Shown here piece after piece: positions 11,217-21,504 of a stretch of DNA of 64,000 nucleotides; position 1 is the stretch's first letter, and every line of letters begins with the position of its first letter. The DNA is from Posidonia oceanica. Taxonomy: Eukaryota > Streptophyta > Magnoliopsida > Alismatales > Posidoniaceae. The stretch is taken from the NCBI GenBank assembly GCA_037176725.1, contig JAZBRS010000023.1, forward strand, positions 22,687,001 to 22,751,000, given 5' to 3'. A program made the translations under genes and the position numbers. The notes beneath the pieces are model-generated. The model saw nothing but the letters and a program-made list of their open reading frames with translations. It had not been told where the DNA came from and made no database searches.

Positions 11217-14203
11217 TCATGGGCTATGGACTCGGGTGCGTCGTTTCACTCTGCTAACCGTCGGGATTTGTTACATAACTATGTTGCAATAGAAAATGCA
11301 AGACTCTATCTTGCTGATGATAGTTACCTGAATATCGTGGGCAATGGTGAAGTTCACACAAGGATTGAAAATGGACTATGGAAACTACAAGAAGTCAGAC
11401 ATGTTCCAGATCTTAAGAGGAACTTGATCTCCATGGGTCAGATTGACAATGAATGATACACAACAGTATTCGGAGGAGGACAATGGAAAGTAATCAAGGG
11501 TGCTATGGTTGTGGCACGAGGCAAGAAGGTAGGAACTTTGTACTTGACATCAGGACAGAAAGACACCATTGCAGTTGCTGCCTGCTCAGTTGACTCAAAA
11601 CTATGGCATAGGAGACTTGGGCACATGAGTGAAAAGGGAATGAAGCTACTGGCATCAAAAGGAAAAATACCAAATTTGGAATCAGTGGATTTAGGCTTTT
11701 GTGAGGACTGCATCTATGGCAAATAGAAGAGGGTCAATTTCTCAAAGACTATAAGAATGTCAAAGGTAGAAAAGCTAGAATTAGTCCATACTGACGTATG
11801 GGGTCCAGCTCCTGTAAAGCTATTATGTCACTTTCATTGATGACTCCACCAGAAAGGTATAGGTTTATTTTTTGAAAAATAAATCTGATGTGTTTGCTAC
11901 TTTTAAAAGGTGGAAAGCTGAGGTGGCAAATCAAACTGGTCAGAAAGTGAAGAGTCTAAGGTCTGACAATGGTGGAGAGTATGACAGTCAGGAGTTCAAA
12001 GATTTCTGTACAGGGCATGAAATTCGAATGATCAGAACAGTCCTTGGAAGACCAGAGTAGAATGGTGTTGCTGAAAGAATGAACAGGATCTTGAACGAGA
12101 GAGCAAGAAGCATGAGGTTGCATGCAGATTTTCCAAAAACCTTCTGGATAGATGCAATCAATACAACAGCATATCTGACCAACCAAGGACCTTCAGTTCC
12201 TTTGGGATATAAGATCCCTGAAGAGGAATGGACTGGAAATGAGGTAAATCTCTTACATCTGAAAGTCTTTGGCTACATTTCCTATGTACACATAGATCCT
12301 AATGCTAGAGATAAGCTGGATGCAAAGGCTAGAAAATGTTATCTTATTGGTTATGGTTCTGATTATTTTGGCTATTGTTTTTGGGATGATCAAAATAGAA
12401 AAATCATAAGGTATAAGGATGTTACATTTGATGAAACTATACTGTACAAAGACAGACATGCAGTAGAATTTGACCATGCAGTGAAACAATCACAGATGTG
12501 TGATAAGGTTGTGTTAGAGGATATCAATGAAGATGATATTGCTGGAAAAGTTCAGGAGAATCCAGAAAACAATGAAGATCACCCTGAACCATCTACTCCC
12601 ATATCACATGTAAGAAGATCTACGAGAGTATCCAGATCTACACAACGCTTCTCATCGTCATTGCATTATCTGCTATTGACAGATGGTGGAGAGCCAGAGT
12701 ACTACAATGAAGCAGTACAAATAGAAGATTCTGTCAAGTGGGAGTTAGCCATGACAGAACATGGGTGCTGATTAATTTAGGTGCTGACTCCCTAGAAAAG
12801 AACAGAACATGGGTGCTGACTCACCTACCAGAAGGAAAGAAAGCTTTACAGAACAAATGGGTGTACTGAATTAAGGAAGAACCTGATGGCTCCAAAAGAT
12901 ACAAGGCCAGGCTGGTTGTGAAAGGCTTTCAACAATTAAGAGGCATTGACTACATAGAGGTGTTCTCTCCAGTAGTCAAGATGACCACAATTAGATTGGT
13001 ATTTAGTATTGTTGCTGCAGAAAACTTGCATCTAAAGCAGCTAGATGTGAAGACAACCTTTTTGCATGGAGACTTGGAGGAGGATATCTACATGCAATAA
13101 GCTGAAGGCTTCAAAGTTCCTGGCAAAGAAAAACTTGTATGCAACTTGCAGAAAAGTGACATTGGTTTCATAAGATGTGAAATGGACTTTTGTTGCTATT
13201 TTAAGAGTTTTGATGACTGCTATATTATATTGCTAATGTATGTGGATGATATGCTTGTTGCAGGATCCAACATGAGTGAAATCAACAAGTTAAAGCAACA
13301 TATGTCAAAGGAATTTGACATGAAGGACTTAGGTGAAGCAAAGCAGATCCTTGGAATGAGAATCATTCAAGACAGATTTGAAGAAACTCTAGTGTTGTCC
13401 CAAGAGAAGTACATTGAGAATGTGCTAAGCAGGTTTAATCTTAATGATGCAAAGCCCAGAGATACTCCCTTGGGAATCCAGTTCAAGCTATCTAAGGAGC
13501 AATCACCAAAGACAGAAGAAAATCGGAAGCACATATTCAAAATATCATATGCTTCTGTAATTGGAAGTGTGATGTATGCTATGGTGTATACCAGACCTAA
13601 CATAGCTCATGCAGTGGGAGTTGTGAGCAGATTCATGTCAGATCCAGGAAAGGAGCATTGGAAAGCTGTAAAGTGGCTCTTACGATATCTAAAAGGCTCC
13701 TGAAGTATGGGACTCTGTTTCAGAAAGAGCAATGTGATTTTGCAGGACTTCTGTGATGCAGATTTGTGTGGTGACTTAGACGAAAGAAAGAGCACCACAG
13801 GTTATGTCTTTACTCTAGGAGGTACAGCAGTCAGTTGGATGTCAAGACTACAGAAAAGTGTTTCTCTCTCAACCATTGAAGCAGAATATATGACAATCTC
13901 AGAAACTACCAAAGAGATGATTTGGTTGAAGAATTTTCTGAAGGAGTTGGGAAAGAAGCAAGACAGCAGTACACTTCCAATGATAGTTAGAGTGCCATTC
14001 ATCTTGCAAATAATCCAGTCTTCCATGCTAGGACCAAGCACATCCAGTTGAGATATCATCACATTCATGGATTGATTGAGGATGAGACCTTGACATTGAA
14101 TAAGATACTTGGTGCAGAGAATCCATCAGACATACTGACAAAGGGTATAAGCACTCAGAAACTAAGGCTATGTATGGCCTTAGTTGGTCTTCAAGATACT
14201 TGA
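11217..14203 (+). pseudogene. Copia pol (protease, integrase, RT, RNase H), broken
   Basis: Protease: the DSGAS active site at about 11229. Integrase: an H-x3-H..C-x2-C zinc region (LWHRRLGHMS, CEDCIYGK, 11606-11725) ended by a TAG; core Asp residues at HTDVWGP (about 11790) and SDNGGEY (about 11960); the Glu region NGVAERMN (12061 on) preceded by a TAG. Reverse transcriptase: ARLVVKGFQQ and LDVKTTFLHGDLEEDIYM (12905-13095), a TAA, then the YVDD catalytic motif at 13239-13250. The conserved block between (SLYGLKQ-type) is missing, apparently by an in-frame deletion near 13150. RNase H: DADLCGDLDERKSTTGY and STIEAEY (13757-13890). The terminal stop is at 14201-14203. At least eight lesions are visible. 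Confidence 0.9.
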
Positions 14204-14298
14204 GAAAGGGAGACGCCGCACTAAGAACATCACTCAGGACATAAAGAGAAAAGGTTACAGAAGAACTTCAGTAGAAGATCAATCTACAAGTGAGAGAT

Positions 14299-14585
14299 TG
14301 TTGGGTTGTGAAACCTGATTATGTTGAACCCCAGGCCCGTGGAGAATGTTTTATTAAGGTTACAAATGTAATTTCCTGTGTACCTTGATGCCCTAGTTCT
14401 CTTCTATACAAAGGGAGCAGTCTTCTGTAACATGTATCTCAAGAGAAAGAACTGAAAGAAACCTAGTGCGGTTGTGGACGTAGGCTATTTGCCGAACCAC
14501 GTAAATCCTTATTGTTTCTGTGTGTGTTTGTTTTTCTCTTCCTCGCTTCTCCTCTAGATCCTATAGGAAGATCTAATTCCTAACA
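14299..14585 (+). repeat. Copia 3' LTR
   Basis: TGTTGGG..CCTAACA, 287 bp, colinear with the 5' LTR. It is preceded by the purine-rich AAGTGAGAGAT, which serves as the polypurine tract, and followed by the target-site copy GTGTC. Confidence 0.95.
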
Positions 14586-14590
14586 GTGTC

Positions 14591-14779
14591 ATCAATTTAT
14601 AAAAAATAGAGAATATGAGCTTTGATTTGGTGCGATCGGCGTATTGTGGCTGTACTAGATATAGGAAAGGGTGTGTGTTGGTGGGGTGGGATTGACAGGT
14701 ACGACTGTAAGAGGGCCATAGTGCGGCCCGACTGCATTCGATAATTTCGCTATTAAGTTATATCATGGTATTCTTGTTA
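14591..14779. other. Spacer between copia and CACTA elements; nothing recognised
   Basis: No coding frame or repeat is evident. GAA at 14780-14782 is the left target-site copy for the CACTA element. Confidence 0.5.
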
Positions 14780-14782
14780 GAA

Positions 14783-15142
14783 CACTACAAGAAAACTGGG
14801 CTTTAGTCACGGCCAAATTCCGTGGCTAATACTAAAAAAGCCGTGGCGGAGCCCATGGCTAAAAGTCCTGTATCTAAATTTTAGCCACAGTCTTCATTTG
14901 TGGCTAATCTGTGGCAAAAAATGTATTATACTTGCATCACGATCCGTGGCCAAGCCGTGGCTAATTTAGGCACGGTATTTTCCGTGGTTATTCCATGGCT
15001 AATTTAGGCACAGTATTTTCTGTAGCTATTCCGTGGTTAATTTAGGCACGGTATTTTCCGTGGCTATTCCGTAGCTAATTTAGGTACGGTATTTTCCGTG
15101 GCTATTCCATGGCCAAGGCCGTGGCGAAAATTAGCCACCAAT
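14783..15142. repeat. CACTA left subterminal repeat region with 38-bp x4 tandem array
   Basis: The motif CCGTGGCTAA and variants recur throughout. Four direct repeats of 38 bp start at 14961, 14999, 15037 and 15075 and end at 15112. Each runs CTAATTTAGGCACGGTATTT, then TCCGTGGCTATTCCGTGG. Such arrays are where TnpA-like proteins bind in En/Spm elements. Confidence 0.9.
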
Positions 15143-15398
15143 ATAACATGTAACATAATTATTTTCTTTTCATCACTTGTATTATAATATATAAAACAAA
15201 CTAAATTATTTTCAAAATAAAGATCATATACTAATTTGATAACAAACTTCAAATTCAACAAAAGTAATATATATTAATTTCATAATCCAGTACATCATGT
15301 CCTCATATTAAGGTATTAGTTACATGACTGTTTACAAAAGAAAATATAAAATATTAAGATATCAGTTACATCAAGATTGATTGAATGAAATATCTAAT

Positions 15399-17351
15399 TC
15401 AAACATCATCATCTGCATAGCTTGTAGAATTTGACTCCATATCCTGATCATCATTAGCATTAACACTTGTAGAAGCCTATAAAAAAAAATTAAATCATAG
15501 AACAATATTAGAATATAAACAACATAGGATATTTCATTAAAGCACATAATGAAGCCTTACTAAGGTGTGATCATAATGAGGAAAAGAGACACTGGTCAAA
15601 GCTTATCCTATATAAACAAAACTGAGCTTTATTAGACGACTCAAGTCTGCAAACTAGATTACTACAGCACCAACAGTCAATTCTTTAAACTTATACAAGA
15701 AAGATAAACATATAAGAGAAAAAGTTGAAGGAATTAACTATCTCTACCAGCACAAACTAAGATTCAAAAGGATTCAAACTAAAAAAGCTGAAACAAGGTC
15801 TCTAACACATGATCCTTTTATCAACAAAGGGATGTAGCCAAAGGGTTAATAATCGTTACACACCCCAAATTCAGTATTGACTAGAGACTACACAAAATCC
15901 ATTAGTTGAATCTTTGCCCATTGTAGAGATAGTTCATGGTCACTTGTGCGAGGTGGATGCCTCCAAGGAGCACCAAAGAAAGTAAGAAACACTTACCCCT
16001 GGTAGTTTTTCTGCTGCTTAAGTGCATATAACTCATTAAGTTGTCGCTGGTTAGGCCCGAGCACTTCATTGATTACTTTCCACTACAAATATATTAACAA
16101 TGTCAAGAAGTTCAGTTAATTGTCTTGATGAATGTCAACAATAGTGAGTAGATCTCACCTTTATTGAAAGAGATTTTCCTAAATGGAACTAGAGACTTTA
16201 AACTACTTGAGAAAATAAAAGCTACAGTGGAAAGAACCACTAACCTCAGTTTCATTGGAGAATTTAGGCACCATATGCATCTTAGCTTCTTGAGGAGTCC
16301 ATCCAAATGTCTTCAAATAATGACCGCAAAGTACATCACTAATTAAGTTCTGTGCTTGCAACAATGAAATGAAGGAATAAACTAAAAAAGAAAGATCTTT
16401 TGACAGATTACCTCGTGAGAAATGAATATGTCTGGATAACCAAAGTCCTCATAGACCCAATAGGAATAATAGTTGATAACATTCACAAGTAGAATTGTTG
16501 ACACAGTCAGAGGCCTGATAGGAATATTAGCTGATAAAATTGACAAGTAGAATTGTCAACACAGTTAGAGAAGAAAACTAGAATAAAAAGTGGTAAAGAT
16601 AATGACCAAGGAAACAACCAGTGTCAATACCAAGGGATTGAACTTTATCATTTTTTGAGCTCCAACTGAATCACAAAAACAGTCGCAAGGATAACCGGAG
16701 GAATGGATGGAAAAGAAAACTTTTCATTTGGATATATATAAATCCCCATGCTAAATTTTATTTCCCTTATTTACCTGAGTCTACTCAAACAACACCCAAA
16801 ATTTTTCATTTTCTTTATTCACCTCCAGCCATACTCAAAATTTTTGTTTCCCTCCAAGCCCATCGCTTTCCTTGGGATAAAATAGCCTGCAGGTTTACCC
16901 TACCATTCTCAAAGGATTCTTCCAAATTTTCTTCAAGCAAGCAATAGGTACAGAGTGTACTTCAAAAGGATCTGAAAATATACATTGGGATTCACCTCCC
17001 ATGTTAATGTTGTTTGGGAGTCAATAGCTACTGAGATGGAAGTTGCCAATAGATTTTATTGACATACCAAGAAATTTACCTACTATCAAGGTGCAAAGTC
17101 AATCAGTCAATATGCCTACTGGGAATTGCACTCAAACAAAAGAAAAATATAGATATCAGAGATTAGACAGATCTTGAATGCATTTCTTACCTATCTGATG
17201 TAACAAGTATGATAGGCAAGCACCAGTCATTCACAGCCAAGGCAATCAATCTCCATAAGAAACTATCATGGTACAACGCTGCGGAGACCATTGAATCATC
17301 CGTTAAGATTGCATTCCTCAACATGTCAAAATTGTTTACTACTAACTTTGG
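15399..17351 (-). pseudogene. Captured multi-exon gene fragment in CACTA, product not identified
   Basis: Candidate minus-strand exons with GT/AG borders: 17351-17191 (TTTATGCAG acceptor; AG/GTAAGA donor), 16514-16412, 16349-16245, 16082-15997 and a last exon from 15476. The first four join in one open frame. Short readable pieces are ILTDDSMVSAALYHDSFLWR, DFGYPDIFISHE, TFGWTPQEAKMHMVP and VLGPNQRQLNELYALKQQ. The last exon ends at a TGA at 15399 in an Asp/Ser-rich frame, or at 15371 in the frame continuous with the previous exon. Exon-by-exon openness and conserved splice sites indicate a real host gene. The family is not recognised; a P-loop ATPase-like protein is only a guess. The 5' part of this gene is not visible. 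It has the same orientation as the URGT fragment upstream. Confidence 0.55.
15477..15996 (-). other. Intron-like interior of CACTA element; no gene
   Basis: AT-rich, between the last two candidate exons of the captured gene. No repeats or frames of note. Confidence 0.4.
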
Positions 17352-18425
17352 CTGCATAAACAAGACACTTAAAGATGAGTATTCCATTTAATTCAAAGAA
17401 TAATATTCATTAGGATATTGTTTAACAACTTACTAGGAACAAATCATGTCAACATTCCTCTTGATGTTTGAAGCTATCAGATTATTATGTTGATTTTTAG
17501 TTGAACAAAATAAATATATAATGAAGGTGCAGTTATTTACACTTTTATTCCCATATATCTTTAAACTATCATTTTTTTTTAGATCACGTAACCATCTTAT
17601 TGTGCCCTCTATTCCTATCTTGACTAAAATTATATTCCATATATTCAATTTTAGTTATATGCAATCTAAATACTGAATTCCAAGGGAATCTAAATTTAGC
17701 TTTTAAAACTGCAGTATTCCAATTGGACCTCAATCTTGACATATTTGTACAATCTGTTTTCCACTGTATAGGATATACTAGGTTATAAGCTGAAACAGAA
17801 ACTTGAATTCTAACTGTCCAACGACCAACATCATAAAAATTAATGCACTAAAATTTACTAGTATATATTGGCTATTGCAAACATTTCACATGGAAAATTG
17901 CTACAGTGTGCTCTAAAGAATATCAACCTTTACTCAACAATAGACTTTTTACTCCTCTTTTTATGTCTCAGTCAATCAAAAAATTTTATTAAAAACTTCA
18001 AAGATAAAGGAACAAACAAAAAGGCATATCAAGATGATAAACCAAGGGAGAAAAAAACAGGAAATCAAATCAAGATTAGTCGACCAAGCCAAGCCAATCC
18101 AAACATGAAATAGGTAAATGGGAAGAACTTCAACTGAGATAACATGAATCGGAAAATTAACATGCATGTTAGCTCCTACACAGTCAATTATTTTTTCTTT
18201 TTCACCCTTTTGTTGGAAGGTTGAGATGGCTATCAAGTCAATGATAGATTTAGTAAGCAAGGATCATCTCTATACCAGCACTTGTAATAAACAAAATCAT
18301 ACAAAACCCTTTTACTAGAATGACCTAAACAATCAAAAGACACAATGGACTCGAGCAAATGCACCTAATCATTGAGAACGTTTTTTTTCCAAGTGAAACA
18401 AACTTATGAGGCCAAAGTAGCTTAC
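17352..18425 (-). other. CACTA interior between the two captured gene pieces
   Basis: AT-rich, mostly intron-like. The minus-strand frame near 18250-18170 (KSIIDLIAISTFQQKGEKEK) reads like a short exon of the downstream captured gene but lacks a convincing acceptor. The junction between the two donor genes must lie in this interval. Confidence 0.35.
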
Positions 18426-18577
18426 CAAAATTGAAACCATATGTAGCCATCAAAGCTTTATTGACCATGATGATCCCAACAGATGTCACAACATTGAATA
18501 GCCATGATGCAATATCTAAAGTTGCTTTTCTATCAGCTTTGCTTGAAGGTGCCAATTCTGATTCTTTTTTACTTGAC
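18426..18577 (-). pseudogene. Captured first coding exon of a URGT5/6-like UDP-rhamnose/UDP-galactose transporter
   Basis: Minus-strand exon encoding [18 protein letters not shown], then [20 protein letters not shown] and FNF. It ends at a clean donor (TTTTG/GTAAGC at 18426/18425). This matches the N-terminus of the plant Golgi nucleotide-sugar transporters URGT5/URGT6 (drug/metabolite transporter superfamily, about 330-350 residues), including the first membrane helix. Only this exon is present and the remaining helices are missing. The codon where the family has its initiator Met (just before APSSKAD) is TTG, so the native start appears lost. The acceptor is probably one of two AGs at 18578-18590. 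It lies downstream of a 5'-leader-like segment at 19759-20070, so a promoter plus first exon may have been captured together. Confidence 0.75.
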
Positions 18578-19758
18578 CCTGGCAACTTAGCCCATTATTT
18601 TAGACATTTTAGCTTCAAATTAAGTCTTAGAGCTCCTGAAAAAGAAAAGTTAATAAATTGTTAACATGGTATAATAAGGTAATAAAAGCAGCACAAGGAC
18701 AATGCCTTATGCCCAACCATGGGCATGCATGGAAAAAAGGAGTAGTTTACGGATACTTTCTTAAATTAAATGCTCCACCACTTCTTAAAAAGCAGAAAAA
18801 CATCATGGTGATTGAGAATTTGAGGCTCCAGTCAAAAGGGCATGGAAAGGCTTCCGGGCCAAATCGATTCTTCGTTTCCTACGAGCCAAGTAGGTGTAAG
18901 TCAATATTATCAAATAAAATAAACAGTTTTTATGTCCTTGTCCATTGTTAGATAAATTTTCTACAAAAGAAGGTAAACTATTATATACATCACACCAATT
19001 CCTTATTCAATTGTTGACTCAAAAGAATAAAAATTTCGGATTAAGAACAATATCATTAACAAATAGATCTCATCTCATTACCCTCTGCACAAGATATAGT
19101 GTAAGTAAACAAATACCAGTACTAAGAAGAGGTAAAAGTTTAGGGTGTTCCATATCTGTTTCTTCATTGGAACGATATTGCATTTCATATATTTAGAACC
19201 CCATTAATTCAACCAAAATTCAATCCTGCCTAGTATGTTACATTTTAAGAGTACAAACACCCTAAAACGCAAAAACTCGAACTAAATCTAAATCATTAAA
19301 CTTGTCAAACATCAAACTGAGAACCACTATACACTCCACTCGAAAGCACATTGCTCTCTTGCCCGAAACGGAGGTCATCTAAGCTTAAAAATAAAATAAA
19401 ATTCAAGCCCTTTCCTTCCTGTTTCATCAAAATTTCTTGAACATGTCTACCTCTTCAACTACAGTTTCCTACCGTTCCACCGCTTCGAAAACAAGCAAAC
19501 TCAGAATTCACGGCCAATCACAGACTCTAGGAACTACAAACATCACGATAATCACCGATCTAAATTGACAACACAACCAAACCGGAAACCACCTCATCAA
19601 ACTCGCAATCTACAAAGCAAGAATTCCCACTGGATCTCACCAAAAAAACGACTAGTTCCCCTAAATCCAAACTCAAACGCCCAGATCTAGGGCACACATC
19701 ACATCCCTGGCAATCCCGTACATAGATTGAAAACCCAACAAGAGAGCGAAAATCGCAC

Positions 19759-20070
19759 CTTGGAATCAGGAACCAGTAGGCGGTGCTAGGAAGCGAGTGA
19801 GATCGAACGGGACTGAGGAGGAGGAGCAAGAAGAACAAAAAGGAAGAGGAGGAAGAGGGAGTGGGATCTCGAGAATGCGGGATTTGGCATAAGAAGAAGA
19901 AGAAGAGAAGGGAGGAGTGGTTGTGACTTGTGGTGGTGGATGAGAGCAAGGTTCCTTCTGGGATTCTTCCCAGCAGCAGCAGAAGAAGAAGGACGATGGC
20001 GGCAGTAGCCACAGCACAGTGGCAACGACGAGTGGTGGCGGCGAACGACGACCTCTTCTCCCACTCTCCC
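19759..20070 (-). promoter_or_regulatory. Captured 5' leader exon with donor site (probable URGT 5' UTR)
   Basis: Minus-strand CT-rich sequence (CTCTCTCCC.., CTTCTTCTTCTTC..) typical of plant 5' UTRs. It ends at CCAAG/GTGCG (donor at 19759/19758), followed by intron-like text with the plant first-intron style (TTTTCGCTCTCTTG, GATCTGGGCG). The overlapping 150-residue Leu/Ser-rich frame is not a credible protein. The position upstream of the transporter exon suggests a leader plus first intron from the same donor gene. Confidence 0.5.
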
Positions 20071-20276
20071 TCTCTCGTGTTCTCTCTCCCTTAATCTCAG
20101 ATTTCTCGTGTTCTCAGAAGGAGAAGGAAGAATGGAGGAGGAGGGGGGATTTTGGGGGCTTCGTGGGAGAGGAAACGAAAGATGTAGTGGGAAATGAAAG
20201 TGGAGTGGGAAATTTTAAGTGTTTCGTAGGAAAGAAAGAGGAAATGAGGGTGGTGGCTAAATTTTCAAGGTTTTAA

Positions 20277-20529
20277 TGTTAGCCACGGTCAAATTCCGTG
20301 GTTAATCTGTGGTAAAAACAAGTTTCTATTAAATTAAAAATTTTAACCACGGATATTTCATAGTTAGCCACGGTATGTGACCGTGGTTAAATAATATTTT
20401 ATTATATTAATTGAAACTTATGTATCCGTAGCTATTCTCGTGGCTATTCCGTGGCTAAATATATCAATTAGCCACGGATTTATTGTCCGTGGCTAAAATC
20501 AGTGGTTAAAGCCTAATCTTCTTGTAGTG
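20277..20529. repeat. CACTA right subterminal repeat region
   Basis: TTAGCCACGG/CCGTGGTTAA motifs recur in both orientations, matching those at the left end, up to the terminal TTCTTGTAGTG. Confidence 0.88.
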
Positions 20530-20532
20530 GAA

Positions 20533-21504
20533 TCTTGTTAGGAATATCAGAAAGGACAGCAAAATAATCTAGAAAAAGGAGAAGATAAAGAAGCTAACGT
20601 AGGTGAAGGGAATCATAAAATTGCCAAAATTATGTAGTTTTTACCATTGCTATTCATAGAACATAGGAAGCTTGTATAAATATGTGTACAATCGGTAATT
20701 ATAATACACAAAATACATCTATCTCCTTTCGTATACCTATATTATAATACCAGTAAACAAGCATGTGTGTTACACGATTCAGACTAATTTTGAATGAATA
20801 ATTGTACCATAAATGTCTTAATAAATACTTAAAATTAATAATGGCGGATAGAAACGACACTCATAAGTGTTGAAATATGGACATCATATTCAAAATAAAT
20901 TAACAATAAATAGAGGTATCTATCTATGTAACTAAAGTCAAATTCTTATAGTTTTCAATGTAAAACTATTTCAACAATAAAGAGTTTTATTAAAACAAAG
21001 AAGTATAAGCATGTGTACCATCACTGGAATAGATAGAGTTTTCCATAAAAACTTGTTAGCGGGGGAAGACCTCCTAAGGAAAAGAGACGTAGGGTCGAAG
21101 AGAGAGTCAAAAAAATTGAAGTTTTAATTTTTTTACAAAATATATAAGGTTGTTCAACTTTCAAACGACTAAAACTCGTTAGATTCTGAATGACTGCCAT
21201 TAATATTATTTTGACAATATAATACGTGAATATCTACAATGGTTTGCATCATCTTCCAACACCACCACCACCACCAAATACACGTCCATTTTGTCCATTC
21301 GATAATATGAATTGCACTGATTATACAAATAAAAGATAATTATTTTTTTTGTGCAGAAACATGAAGAATGAGAAATATCAGGTGTTCTTGTCATATGATT
21401 ATTTGGTAGTCATGTCCACATAACATGCATCTATACCTGTAGTATGTCAACTTTTACCAACATGTAGAGAAAAATATTTGTATCATGTAAAAAATATTCG
21501 TATG
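20533..21504. other. AT-rich intergenic sequence; nothing recognised
   Basis: No coding frame, terminal repeat or tandem array beyond a short CAC-trinucleotide run near 21260. The flank just right of the CACTA element (ATCTTGTTAG) resembles the flank on its left (ATTCTTGTTAG), a possible longer local duplication. Confidence 0.4.

Larger units (their letters stand above)
10047..14585 (+). mobile_element. Ty1/copia LTR retrotransposon (Tork/Tnt1-like), complete but inactive
   Basis: Two LTRs (10047-10332 and 14299-14585), 5-bp target-site duplication GTGTC (10042-10046 and 14586-14590), PBS TGGTATCAGAG at 10335 and a purine tract before the 3' LTR define a 4,539-bp element. The order gag, protease, integrase, reverse transcriptase, RNase H is the copia order. 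The coding frame is broken many times (see the gag and pol entries). The LTRs differ from each other by numerous transitions, so the insertion is not recent. Lineage assignment within copia is from motif style and is tentative. Confidence 0.95.
14783..20529 (-). mobile_element. CACTA (En/Spm-type) transposon carrying captured gene pieces, 5,747 bp
   Basis: The ends are CACTACAAGAAAA (14783) and its inverse TTCTTGTAGTG (ending 20529). The inverted similarity extends to roughly 28 bp with mismatches. The target-site duplication is GAA (14780-14782 and 20530-20532), the 3-bp size expected for CACTA elements. Subterminal regions are packed with TTAGCCACGG/CCGTGGCTAA motifs in both orientations, the likely transposase-binding array. 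No TnpD/TnpA-type transposase frame was found. The interior instead holds host-like exons on the minus strand, so this is a non-autonomous Pack-CACTA. The strand given is that of the captured exons. Confidence 0.92.

Noticed and set aside
16164..16346. 60-residue plus-strand frame in the CACTA interior
   Set aside because: It runs antisense across exon 16349-16245, which has better splice and frame support.
19560..20064. Leu/Ser/Pro-rich minus-strand frames that begin like signal peptides
   Set aside because: CT-rich 5'-leader text with a splice donor at 19759 explains them better. Three overlapping frames look equally Leu/Ser-rich.
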